A stretch of DNA of 60,748 nt from a bacterium (GTDB lineage: Bacteria > Actinomycetota > Acidimicrobiia > Spongiisociales > Spongiisociaceae): positions 1 to 60,748 of the forward strand of contig JAPOQZ010000069.1 of NCBI GenBank assembly GCA_026710435.1, given 5' to 3'. A program made the position numbers and the translations under genes. Numbering within the stretch: position 1 is the stretch's first letter; every line of letters begins with the position of its first letter. Below the pieces are notes generated by a model, which ran no database searches, was not told the DNA's origin, and was given only the letters and a program-made list of their open reading frames with translations. This document shows, one piece after another, positions 28,927-37,632 of the stretch.

Positions 28927-29093
28927 ACACTTGACGTCCTGTATTCCGCGGCGCAATCTCGGGTTCCCCTGGCGCTGCGAGTCGTCCTGGAACGAACGCT
29001 GAAATACTCGTGGTGACCCGTAGCGGCGTAATGCGTTCGACGAATCTCTGCGAGCCGGTAGGTTCCATATGGATAATTGATGTGTAAAAACGA

Positions 29094-29123
29094 TTGACAG
29101 ATCTCCAGGGCCGTGGTTAGCCT
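29094..29123 (+). promoter_or_regulatory. Sigma-70-like promoter of the ABC importer operon
   Basis: A perfect TTGACA (29094-29099) and a TAGCCT (29118-29123) are 18 bases apart, 36 bases before the substrate-binding protein ATG. A strong ribosome site AAGGGAGGT follows at 29146-29154. Confidence 0.55.
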
Positions 29124-29158
29124 TCGATGTGGGGCCGATCGGCACAAGGGAGGTCAGC

Positions 29159-30547
29159 ATGACCAATCCACGTATTTCTGGCAAGGTCGCGAAACGGGCG
29201 GTATGGGGACTCGTCCGGCATCCATTGCGACGACCAAGGCTGGCAGCGCTGCTTGCCATCGCCGGCCTCGTAGTGTCAGTTGCTGCATGCGGCGAAGAAG
29301 AAGAACCGGCACCTACGCCCACGACGGCAGTGCCAGCCGCGACGACCGCCGCACCCACTCCAGCACCGAGCGAGGGGGTTTCGGGAACCGTCACGATGAT
29401 GCGCGGGCCATTTAGCGCGGACGATTCGGTTTGGGAGGATCCACTTGTAGCTGCATTCAACGCGAAGTTCCCAGACGTAGAGATAATCAATACCACCTAT
29501 GACTGGGGTGCCGCAGACGCAGAGATTGCAGCTGCCTTTGCCAGCGGATCACCCCCAGATATCATTTACCTTCCTGACCAATGGTATGGCCAGTACGCGG
29601 TGGCCGGTCAACTGGAACCAATCACGGGCCTCGTTAACGACCCCGCATTCGCGGACGACTTCGCTGCGATCCCACAGGCTTTCTGGGATGTCGCGACTAT
29701 CGGTGGTGAGATATATGGTGTTCCAGCCCTGGGAGTTGTCTTTCCGATCTTCCTCAACCTTGACCTCTTGGAGGCAGCTGGTGTGGAGGATACGTGGGAT
29801 GACTCCTATGAAGCACTCGCTGATGCTGCACGCAAACTGACTACGGACGATGTGTGGGGCTTCTCATTCAGGTCTGAGTTCATCGACGCCGGATACTGGG
29901 ATTGGTTTCCGTACATCCAGAATGCAGGTGGCAACGTACTCAACGACGATTGGACGGCTTGTGGCTTCAACAATCCTGACGTGGTCTCAGGTGTCCAATT
30001 CTTGATCGACAGCATTGATGAGGGTTATGCGCTCCCACCGGGCGAATACGACTGGGCAGGACAAAAGGCGCTCTTCGCGGCAGGTAAGATTGCCATAAAC
30101 CACAATGAGGGTTCGTTCATCAACGAACTCCAAACGAACGACCCGGGCTTCCGATGGGATGTAGTTCCGGCACCGTCTGGACCAGTGACACAAACAATGA
30201 TGGGTAATTTCGGCTTCCTCTTCATCTCTTCGGCAAGCGAGAATAAGGAAGCTGCCTGGGAATTCATTAAACACTGGACATCTTCGGAAGAGGCTGCGGC
30301 ATACACTGAGGCGAACAGTCTCTTCTCTATACGAACGGATCTCGTTGATCCCTATGCCGACAACCCGCTGATGGCACGAGTACTGACGGAATACGTCCCG
30401 ATGGTGAAAGGAATTCAAGCTCACCCGAGGATGCGTGAGATCCTGAATACGATCTGGCCTACCTTCAGCGCTGCTTATCGTGGCCAATATACTGCTCAGG
30501 AGGCAGTAGACAAGGCGTGCGCGGATATGGCTACGCTACTGGGTTAG
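29159..30547 (+). CDS. Extracellular solute-binding lipoprotein (sugar/polyol ABC type, family 1)
   Basis: The ATG at 29159 lies five bases after AAGGGAGGT, giving 462 residues. A basic N-terminus and hydrophobic stretch end in the lipobox VAAC (Cys44), then a Glu/Pro/Thr-rich linker, so the protein should be a lipid-anchored binding protein outside the membrane. The mature part reads GTVTMMRGPFSADDSVWEDP and has the family-1 (MalE/UgpB-like) layout, including GKIAINHNEGSF-type and AAWEFIKHWTSSEEA segments. It is first in an operon with two permeases and an ATPase. The ligand is unknown; the family binds sugars, polyols or related compounds, and the downstream hydrolases suggest an amide- or peptide-like conjugate. 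Confidence 0.9.
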   Translation: MTNPRISGKVAKRAVWGLVRHPLRRPRLAALLAIAGLVVSVAACGEEEEPAPTPTTAVPAATTAAPTPAPSEGVSGTVTMMRGPFSADDSVWEDPLVAAFNAKFPDVEIINTTYDWGAADAEIAAAFASGSPPDIIYLPDQWYGQYAVAGQLEPITGLVNDPAFADDFAAIPQAFWDVATIGGEIYGVPALGVVFPIFLNLDLLEAAGVEDTWDDSYEALADAARKLTTDDVWGFSFRSEFIDAGYWDWFPYIQNAGGNVLNDDWTACGFNNPDVVSGVQFLIDSIDEGYALPPGEYDWAGQKALFAAGKIAINHNEGSFINELQTNDPGFRWDVVPAPSGPVTQTMMGNFGFLFISSASENKEAAWEFIKHWTSSEEAAAYTEANSLFSIRTDLVDPYADNPLMARVLTEYVPMVKGIQAHPRMREILNTIWPTFSAAYRGQYTAQEAVDKACADMATLLG

Positions 30548-31528
30548 ATGAGTTCAACACCTGACCGAAGTGAACAGTTGAATAGAACAGAAACCCCGCC
30601 GGTTTACTCCGGTGGGGTTTCTCTTCAGTTGACGCCACAACAACATGCTCGGCTTGCCTGGAAGTATCAAGCCCGACGCTGGATGGTGGGCTATGCCTTC
30701 ATCGCGCCGATCCTGTTCTTTTTCGGGCTCTTCATGATCGTCCCGATCCTATGGGTCGTGTTCGGAAGTTTCCAACAGGGTGGGATCATCACTCCAAGTG
30801 AGTTCGTTGGTCCTGACAACTGGAGATCAGTGTTTGGCGACGAACTTGTCAGGACGACGGTCAAGAACACGGGGTACTTCACGTTACTGGCTATCCCCGG
30901 TGTTATAGTGGCTGGCTTGGTCTTGGCGCTTGCCCTCTTGAGAGTTCAGAAGGGAGAAGCCGTCTTTCGAGCCGGCATTTTCTTTCCCGTGTTGGCTCCC
31001 CCTGTGATCGGAGCCCTGATGTTCTTGTTCGTACTACATCCGGACTTCGGCGCGGTCACGCTAGCGATGCGAACCGTCGGTCTTTCCTCACCGTCATGGC
31101 TAGGGGATCCGGCATACGCTCTGCCGACCGTCGCCGCATTTGAGATCTGGCGTGGCGCAGGGTTCTATGCCCTTGTTTTCCTTGCGGGGTTGCTGGCCTT
31201 ACCCAAGGAACTCTACCAAGCCGCTGCCCTCGACGGCGCCAATACCCTACGTCGCTTCTGGCATGTGACCCTGCCTCTACTGAAGCCGACTGCTCAGTTC
31301 GTTCTGGTGATGGCGACCGTTTGGAACCTGCAGCTGTTCGATTCCGTGTTCGTACTGACAGACGGTGGGCCAGTGAACCGGACCGTCACGGTAGTCATGT
31401 ATGTATATCGGAGTCTCTTTGCCTTTGGAAATGTCGGCTTCGGCTACGCTCTCTCGATGGTACTCCTCCTAGTGATCCTCGCAGTGTCACTTGTCCAGTT
31501 CCGACTTCTACGGTCACGCAACCGATGA
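30548..31528 (+). CDS. ABC transporter permease (MalF/UgpA type)
   Basis: This 326-residue protein begins directly after the binding-protein stop. About 50 residues of polar N-terminus precede the first membrane span (MVGYAFIAPILFFFGLFMIV); about six spans follow. The EAA loop that docks on the ATPase is ELYQAAALDGANTLRRFWHV (about 218-237). It pairs with the next gene to form the membrane channel. A stable hairpin lies within the first 25 codons, and an in-frame TTG at 30629 just after the hairpin is an alternative start. Confidence 0.92.
   Translation: MSSTPDRSEQLNRTETPPVYSGGVSLQLTPQQHARLAWKYQARRWMVGYAFIAPILFFFGLFMIVPILWVVFGSFQQGGIITPSEFVGPDNWRSVFGDELVRTTVKNTGYFTLLAIPGVIVAGLVLALALLRVQKGEAVFRAGIFFPVLAPPVIGALMFLFVLHPDFGAVTLAMRTVGLSSPSWLGDPAYALPTVAAFEIWRGAGFYALVFLAGLLALPKELYQAAALDGANTLRRFWHVTLPLLKPTAQFVLVMATVWNLQLFDSVFVLTDGGPVNRTVTVVMYVYRSLFAFGNVGFGYALSMVLLLVILAVSLVQFRLLRSRNR
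30590..30621 (+). terminator. Strong stem-loop between binding-protein and permease genes
   Basis: GAAACCCCGCCGG pairs with CCGGTGGGGTTTC across the loop TTTACT, twelve Watson-Crick pairs and one G-U. It starts 42 bases after the binding-protein stop, inside the start of the permease frame, and is followed by TCTT rather than a long T-run. It probably stabilises the upstream message or partly ends transcription. Confidence 0.6.
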
Positions 31529-31556
31529 TCACGGTGAATCCGTTCAAGGCCCGACC

Positions 31557-32411
31557 ATGACGGCCCCACGACTTTCCTTCCATAAGGGGCGCCTAGTTTC
31601 GAATATGACGGCCTACTCCATATTGATAGGAGCGACCATAGTTATGGTCACTCCACTGTTCTATATATTGTCTACCTCGATTAAGAAGACAACACAGTTG
31701 TTTGCATATCCGCCGGACTGGATCCCGAAAATTCTATTCTGGGGGAATTACTCCACTCTTCTAGGATCGGACAGCCTCTTCCTGAGGTGGACTATAAATA
31801 CAATGCTCGTGGCTGGAGTCGTTACCATCCTCAAAGTCATTATCGATTCGATGGCCGGTTATGCCTTCGCGAAGATTAGCTTTCCAGGAAGACGGACTCT
31901 GTTTATTCTGATCCTTGCAGTCGTCATGGTGCCGACGTCGGCAGTCATTATTCCACTATTCCTTCTGGTCCGGCGAATGGGACTCCTTGACACCTACTGG
32001 GCCTTGATACTTCCACCGTTGGCTAATCCGGTCGGTGTATTCTTGATGAGAAACTATATCCAATCTTTGCCACGTGATCTTGAGAACTCGGCCCGGCTGG
32101 ATGGCTGCTCGGAGTTCAGTGTGTACTTTAGGATCATCCTGCCCTTGGTGAAACCGGGGTTGGTCGTACTAGGAATTCTCACCTTCCTTGGACAGTACAC
32201 CGCCTTCCTGTGGCCGCTGCTGGCTGTACAGGATGAAACACTCCAAGTATTGACCACAGGAGTAGCGGAGATGAAGGCAAGTATCTTCACCATTGATTGG
32301 GGGCTCGTCTCCGCCGCGAGTGTCCTCTCTATGGTTCCGATCACCGTTATGTTTTTCATCTTCCAAAGATACTTCAGTGGCGGATCTATTGCGGGAGCGT
32401 TGAAGCAATGA
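31557..32411 (+). CDS. ABC transporter permease (MalG/UgpE type)
   Basis: I chose the ATG at 31557, 28 bases after the first permease; the frame is open farther upstream but inside the preceding gene. The 284-residue product has about six membrane spans, starting MTAYSILIGATIVMVTPLFY, and the EAA loop DLENSARLDGCSEFSVYFRI. The gene is clearly less G+C-rich than its neighbours. It overlaps the ATPase gene in an ATGA. Confidence 0.92.
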   Translation: MTAPRLSFHKGRLVSNMTAYSILIGATIVMVTPLFYILSTSIKKTTQLFAYPPDWIPKILFWGNYSTLLGSDSLFLRWTINTMLVAGVVTILKVIIDSMAGYAFAKISFPGRRTLFILILAVVMVPTSAVIIPLFLLVRRMGLLDTYWALILPPLANPVGVFLMRNYIQSLPRDLENSARLDGCSEFSVYFRIILPLVKPGLVVLGILTFLGQYTAFLWPLLAVQDETLQVLTTGVAEMKASIFTIDWGLVSAASVLSMVPITVMFFIFQRYFSGGSIAGALKQ

Positions 32412-33538
32412 AAGAACACACAGTTGCCGACAGCGCTATCAGTCTGGTACACGTCTCTAAGAGATATGGCGATAATCTCGCGGTTGACGAGTTTACAGCG
32501 GCTATGGCGCCGGGCGACTTTGTCGTTCTCTTGGGACCATCTGGCTGTGGGAAATCAACTGTGCTCAAGATGATTGCCGGTCTGGAGGATGTGACCGAGG
32601 GCGAAGTCTATATCGCTGGGGAATTGGCTAACTACATTCTGCCCAAAGAGCGAGATGTAGCTATGGTGTTCCAAAACTACGCCCTATATCCACATATGTC
32701 AGTTGCTCGGAATCTGGCGTTCCCACTCAAGATGCGTAGCGTGGACCGGGACAGTATCGGAAGTAGAGTCGAAGAGGTGGCGTCGCTCTTGGAGTTGTCG
32801 TCTTTGCTCGAGCGCTTTCCCGATGAGCTCTCTGGTGGAGAGAGGCAGAGAGTCGCCCTTGGCCGGGCGATCATCCGTGACCCGGTAGCCTTCTTGATGG
32901 ATGAACCCCTCTCGAACCTGGATGCGCTACTGCGATTTCAGATGCGGGATGAACTGTTGAAACTTCACAAGCGGGTGGGGAAGACAACGATCTATGTAAC
33001 CCATGACCAGATCGAGGCCATGGCCATGGCGGACTCGGTGATCGTTCTGAAGGACGGTCGAATCCAGCAGGTCGGTAGTCCCCAAGATGTGTACGACAGG
33101 CCGGCCAACACGTTCGTTGCAACTTTCATAGGTAGCCCACCGATGAATCTACTGCACGGCCGCACAGAGGTTGGCGTGGACGGGTTGATATTCACATGGA
33201 AGGATCATCGCGTCCTGCTGGACGGTGAAGGGGCGGCCGTTGCAACCGAGTCGATCCTCGGAGTGCGGGCGGAGGATGTGGAGCTTACGCAGGATTCGGG
33301 CGACGGAGTATTGAGGGGTACCGTGGGCTTGGTGGAGCCTGTGGGGGCCGACAAGTTCGTCCGTGTTGAGATAGATGAAGATGTTTACTGGTATGTTCGA
33401 GTGCCGTCTGTGACCCGAGTCAGGGAGGGTGAGCCGATAGGAGTGCGTATTCCGGCGGACCGGCACCACCTCTACGACCTTGAGGGAAATCTCCACAGAC
33501 GTGAGCACGGCGCTGGCCGAACGACTCCGGGCGACTGA
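32408..33538 (+). CDS. ABC transporter ATP-binding protein (MalK/UgpC/MsmX type)
   Basis: The 376-residue ATPase starts in an ATGA overlap with the second permease. Walker A is GPSGCGKST (43-51), the Q-loop VFQNYALYPHMSV, the signature LSGGERQRVALGRA (near 141) and Walker B VAFLMDEPLSNLDALLR, then the switch His in YVTHDQIEAMAMAD. A C-terminal regulatory TOBE/OB-like domain follows from about residue 240, as in MalK and UgpC. It powers import by the two permeases. The CocE-like hydrolase gene begins four bases after its stop. Confidence 0.94.
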   Translation: MKEHTVADSAISLVHVSKRYGDNLAVDEFTAAMAPGDFVVLLGPSGCGKSTVLKMIAGLEDVTEGEVYIAGELANYILPKERDVAMVFQNYALYPHMSVARNLAFPLKMRSVDRDSIGSRVEEVASLLELSSLLERFPDELSGGERQRVALGRAIIRDPVAFLMDEPLSNLDALLRFQMRDELLKLHKRVGKTTIYVTHDQIEAMAMADSVIVLKDGRIQQVGSPQDVYDRPANTFVATFIGSPPMNLLHGRTEVGVDGLIFTWKDHRVLLDGEGAAVATESILGVRAEDVELTQDSGDGVLRGTVGLVEPVGADKFVRVEIDEDVYWYVRVPSVTRVREGEPIGVRIPADRHHLYDLEGNLHRREHGAGRTTPGD

Positions 33539-33542
33539 ATCG

Positions 33543-35330
33543 ATGGTTGACAAACTACGTGGGAGAACCCGTCTGTTCGGTTCACCGGGTGAGGGACCAC
33601 GACGCCGTGCCGGCGATTGGACTAGATCTGCGGGTCTCGACGTGGACTATGACGTCGAAATGGCGACTCGAGACGGTACGGTCCTGCGGGCGGACGTCTA
33701 TCGGGCCACGGCGAGTGATCAGCCACGACCGGTCTTGCTGGTGCGGACGCCCTACGACAAGACGCACGCCCACATGGCAACCTACCTCCACCCGACCTGG
33801 TACGCGAGACATGGGTTCATCGTCGTCGTTCAGGATGTTCGAGGCCGCTTTGCATCACAGGGAAGTTTCGATCCGTTCTTGAACGAGGGTACGGATGGAT
33901 TCGATGCGGTCGAGTGGGCGGCGACACTCGAGGGGTCAAATGGGCGCGTGGGGATGTATGGCGCCTCCTATGTCGGAGCCGTACAGTTGCTTGCAGCTGC
34001 CAAGAATCCCCCTCACCTCCGTGCCATAGCTCCTGCGGTCACGAACGCGGATTTCCGCAGCTGGATGTACGAAGCGGGTGCCCTCAACTTGGGGTTTGCA
34101 GCCACTTGGAGTCTGTTCCTGGCCCATAACGGCGCTAATCGCCAACGTGACTCGGCTGAGGCTCGGCGGCTCGTCCGGCTAGCTGTTAGCTCTCCGGACT
34201 GGCTGATGCATGGTCCGCCCTCGGAACTGGCCGAGATTCTCGGACCGCATACCTCATTCTTCAAAGAGTGGATCAACGAGTCGGAACAGGATCCAATCTG
34301 GGACCGGCTAGACGGTGAATCAGATCTCACGACTACGCGGATCCCGACACTCCACATAACGGGATGGTTCGACATCTTCCTGTCAGGTGCACTACGTACC
34401 TACCGGGACAGTTCCCGTGACCATGACGCATCGTCCCAACACCTGGTGATCGGACCTTGGGCACACTACCCGTGGGGCGATCAGTTTGGACCGGATGCGA
34501 ACGGAACCGGGCGAATCGATAGGATGCAGATCGACTTCTTCCGTCGGTATCTGTCGGACGGTGTCACGGACCAGCCTTCGTCCGTCGATTACTACGTTCT
34601 CTTCGAGGGGTGGCGTGAAAGCGACAGTTGGCCACCCGAACCGTCGAGGACCGCTCGGCTGTTCCTACGAAGTCAGGGTTCCGCGAATACGCGCTGGGGA
34701 GACGGCCAACTCGATCCGACTCCGCCCGTTGGTGCTGAACCGTGTGACGTCTATCAGTATTATCCTCCGGCACCGGTCCCCGCCGTTGGAGGGAATTCAT
34801 GTTGTGACCCGGGGATCGTACCTATGGGCTGTCTGAACCAGTCTTCCGTGGAGCAACTTCCGGACGTTCTAATCTATACGACGGAACCTGTCTCATGTGA
34901 CATGACTGTCGCAGGACCGATTGACCTTCAGGTCTATGTTGTGACCGACGCGGAGTCAGCCGACTACTTCGCCAGGTTATGCGTGGTCAACGAAGAGGGG
35001 TCCTGGAACGTTACAGAAGGAATCCGACGGTTCGATCCTCAGGAACTTCAAGAAGCGCGAGCCAGTGATGGCACCATAGCAGTCCACATCACCCTTCGAG
35101 ATACTGCTGTACTGGTAAGGAGAGGCGAGCGGCTCCGGCTCCAGATCACAAGCGGGTCGTTCCCGATGTTCGATGTCAATCCACAGACTGGTGAGTCTTC
35201 TCTCACAACTCCGCGATGGGAGGGCCGCGGTGCTCTGCACGCGGTCCTACACGAACCAACTCATCCGTCGGTACTACGCTTCCGTGAAGCATGCGAAACT
35301 GGTACGGAGTCAGATCGGGGAGAACCTTGA
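33543..35330 (+). CDS. CocE/NonD family alpha/beta hydrolase (Xaa-Pro dipeptidyl-peptidase-like)
   Basis: The ATG at 33543 is four bases after the ATPase stop; the product has 595 residues. The serine hydrolase domain has TRDGTVLRADVYRA, the Tyr/Asp-rich VRTPYDKT and VVQDVRGRFASQG, and the nucleophile Ser in YGASYVGAVQ (near residue 142). The triad His is likely in IGPWAHYPWG (near 310). A C-terminal jelly-roll (CocE_C) includes GPIDLQVYVVTD and RLRLQITSGSFPMFDVNP. Characterised members hydrolyse cocaine esters, glutaryl-7-ACA or peptides. Here it is co-transcribed with the importer, so it probably acts on the imported compound. No signal peptide is visible. Confidence 0.88.
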   Translation: MVDKLRGRTRLFGSPGEGPRRRAGDWTRSAGLDVDYDVEMATRDGTVLRADVYRATASDQPRPVLLVRTPYDKTHAHMATYLHPTWYARHGFIVVVQDVRGRFASQGSFDPFLNEGTDGFDAVEWAATLEGSNGRVGMYGASYVGAVQLLAAAKNPPHLRAIAPAVTNADFRSWMYEAGALNLGFAATWSLFLAHNGANRQRDSAEARRLVRLAVSSPDWLMHGPPSELAEILGPHTSFFKEWINESEQDPIWDRLDGESDLTTTRIPTLHITGWFDIFLSGALRTYRDSSRDHDASSQHLVIGPWAHYPWGDQFGPDANGTGRIDRMQIDFFRRYLSDGVTDQPSSVDYYVLFEGWRESDSWPPEPSRTARLFLRSQGSANTRWGDGQLDPTPPVGAEPCDVYQYYPPAPVPAVGGNSCCDPGIVPMGCLNQSSVEQLPDVLIYTTEPVSCDMTVAGPIDLQVYVVTDAESADYFARLCVVNEEGSWNVTEGIRRFDPQELQEARASDGTIAVHITLRDTAVLVRRGERLRLQITSGSFPMFDVNPQTGESSLTTPRWEGRGALHAVLHEPTHPSVLRFREACETGTESDRGEP

Positions 35331-35380
35331 ACCCCCGACCATTGCTGGGATGAGCAACTGCGGCTACCGGTGAATCAAGG

Positions 35381-37630
35381 TCAAGACTCGCTGCTGCCGG
35401 AGAATCTTCGTAGTACGTTGTCAGTGATGCGTGATACGGGTCCCATGTAGTCCTCGATCTCCAAGGCACCCAGCCAACACATCGAACCTACGCTAAAGAC
35501 GGCACCATCCTTCGGATACTCCAAGTAGACGATGTCTGCATGTATGGACAGGCCCGTATCCTCCGACTGGGCCCAGTCCGAGGCCTGTAGGTCCTCGAGG
35601 CTCGTATGGTAGAGATCACCGAAGCCGTCTGCAGTGGCGAGTACAACCGCATTCGGGGCCGTACCACTGCCAAAATCGGCACGATCGATCTCCCAACCTG
35701 CTGCTCCTCCCAAGAAACGACCGGAGTCGCCGAACGTCGGTGACTCGACTCCGTCGAAGATCCAAGCCACCGTCGGTTGGTAGCTTGCGGCTGTACGCCT
35801 ATAGGGCCTAGCGGGACCTGCGCCAAAGGCGGTAAAACCATTACCGACGATGCTAAAGGGGCTGTTCCCGTGGTGCCTCCAGATACCGCCGGGCTCACCG
35901 GTCGTGCTGTGTCCCGATTCACCCGGATCAGCCGCCCAGGGACTCGATCCGAATTGACCTCGACGTACCTCCGTTAGGGCGGGATCGAACTCAGGGATGG
36001 AGGTGATCCAATAGAATCCATTCCCTCCTAGGTACATGAGTCGGCCGCCGTCAAGTAGGTAGTCCTGGAGGCCATTCATCATCCGCCTGGTCCAGTACTC
36101 CGGATGGCTTCCGGTTACCACGGCACGGTACGGAGCCAGCGCGTTGGCGCCTCGACAGTGGAGAGTCTCGTCGGTGACGACTTCGTAGGAGTATCCCTTC
36201 TCCTCGAGCCAGCGCAGCGCACAGAGATCTGCGCTGAAACCGTGATAGGACTGTGTCAGAGGAAACGCGTAACCTGGGCGCATGCTGAGAAGCGGGCGGC
36301 GCCGGGACGCATAGCACACGCCACTCCCATCGCTGTGCAAGTCGTACTGACTGAGTAACCCGAGCTGCAGCATCGCATAGTCACCGGGTGACAGGAATGG
36401 TCGGATGTCATCGACACCGGCAAAAGTCTTCGCCAGTGATGGGCTCTTGACCGCCTCGTGCGAGTTGCCATACGCGATGTCGGTGAGCGTGCTCGCCAGG
36501 AAGGCAACTTCGGCGCGTTCCCGACCCGGTGCGGGCGAAACCCAGAAGGGAATGAAGTCCTCCTCCGACTCGCTACGGAGATGCGCCGCGTAAGCACCAC
36601 TCTCCAGGTTGTTCGGGACCCTGAGCGTGAAGGTCGGTGACCACTTCGCATCGGCAAGATCGTCGTCGTGGAAGTGGATCGCGCCGTATTCCTCAGGTCT
36701 GGAAGGCCAATGGGTGACCTCACCCGACCAATTCCGGCCTGTCATGGCTCGCGTAGGCATGTTCACGACCACACCTGTATTCTCATTTCCCGAGACATCA
36801 ACAATATGGCGCGAGGACATAGCCTGTGAGAAGTCCCATACCCCTACAGTGCCGGTCTTCCAGCGACGCCAGCCTTCGCGCCGGCTCAATTCCAGGAGCT
36901 CGGGTCCGTCCAACGCCCGATCGAGGAGTCGAGGCTCTTCGATCTTGCCGTTGAACGACCACCGGGCCTGCCCTTTTCCATCGTCTGCGCCGGCGATGGT
37001 GAAGAGACCGGAATCGACTGAATGGTCGCCGATTCCGAGGTTGCAGCTGCTGCATTGGCCGGGTTCTCCCAATGGAGGTGCCAGCATCGGGCGACTTACG
37101 ACGCGGGCATATCCGGTGGCGTAGTCGTAGGAACCGGCAACGAAACACCAATCTCGCTCGCGTGGTGCAGCAAGTGGAGGTGTGTCAGCTGTTTTCCCTG
37201 CGCGCCCAACGCGCAGTGAGATACCGGAGGTGCTCGCGAAGAGACCGAACCCGTGCTCGTCTCCCGAGAAGCCGAGAATCAACTGTAGATCCCTGCGCAG
37301 CCTGGTTGGATAGATCCATGCAGAGATAGAGAACGATCGAGGACATAGCGTTCCGTTCCGGTCAGGTATGTGGATCCGTGAACCAAGGTTGAGCGCTTGC
37401 TCGTTCGGCTCGTACGAACCCAGGCTCTCTACCACGGCCGTGGCGAATCCTCGGGGCTCATGGCCACCGGGTTCGTGTCTAAGACGTACTATCGAAGCGT
37501 CGAACGGATCGCGAGAGCTCACCATGAAGTCAACCGCGGCGCCTGGGACGGTTGCGAGCTCGCTGGGGTAGCCGAGGAGCCGCTTCCTGGGTATCGGCAT
37601 CGCTTGATCCGTTCCGCTTGCCGACGCCAT
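35381..37630 (-). CDS. N,N-dimethylformamidase-like large subunit with LamG-type domain
   Basis: The ATG at 37630 lies two bases after the stop of the preceding minus-strand gene, giving 749 residues, the size of the DMFase beta subunit. A LamG/concanavalin-like domain (about residues 85-250, with FSISAWIYPTRLRRDL and WSFNGKIEEPRLLDRAL) precedes the amidohydrolase part, which shows VVTGSHPEYWTRRMMNGLQD and GGRLMYLGGNGFYW. Known DMFases hydrolyse the amide bond of dimethylformamide with an iron centre and also need a small alpha subunit, which I do not find nearby. The natural substrate here is unknown and may be a larger amide. It is coupled to the aldolase-like gene. Confidence 0.8.
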   Translation of the reverse strand: MASASGTDQAMPIPRKRLLGYPSELATVPGAAVDFMVSSRDPFDASIVRLRHEPGGHEPRGFATAVVESLGSYEPNEQALNLGSRIHIPDRNGTLCPRSFSISAWIYPTRLRRDLQLILGFSGDEHGFGLFASTSGISLRVGRAGKTADTPPLAAPRERDWCFVAGSYDYATGYARVVSRPMLAPPLGEPGQCSSCNLGIGDHSVDSGLFTIAGADDGKGQARWSFNGKIEEPRLLDRALDGPELLELSRREGWRRWKTGTVGVWDFSQAMSSRHIVDVSGNENTGVVVNMPTRAMTGRNWSGEVTHWPSRPEEYGAIHFHDDDLADAKWSPTFTLRVPNNLESGAYAAHLRSESEEDFIPFWVSPAPGRERAEVAFLASTLTDIAYGNSHEAVKSPSLAKTFAGVDDIRPFLSPGDYAMLQLGLLSQYDLHSDGSGVCYASRRRPLLSMRPGYAFPLTQSYHGFSADLCALRWLEEKGYSYEVVTDETLHCRGANALAPYRAVVTGSHPEYWTRRMMNGLQDYLLDGGRLMYLGGNGFYWITSIPEFDPALTEVRRGQFGSSPWAADPGESGHSTTGEPGGIWRHHGNSPFSIVGNGFTAFGAGPARPYRRTAASYQPTVAWIFDGVESPTFGDSGRFLGGAAGWEIDRADFGSGTAPNAVVLATADGFGDLYHTSLEDLQASDWAQSEDTGLSIHADIVYLEYPKDGAVFSVGSMCWLGALEIEDYMGPVSRITDNVLRRFSGSSES

Positions 37631-37632
37631 GT

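Larger units (their letters stand above)
28258..29158. other. Spacer with decayed genes between mazF and the ABC importer
   Basis: This 0.9 kb holds a possible 59-residue membrane protein on the minus strand (28349-28528), an HNH-endonuclease remnant (28621-28740), a frameshifted HigA-type antitoxin remnant (28808-28926) and the promoter of the importer (29094-29123). I see nothing in the rest. Confidence 0.5.
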
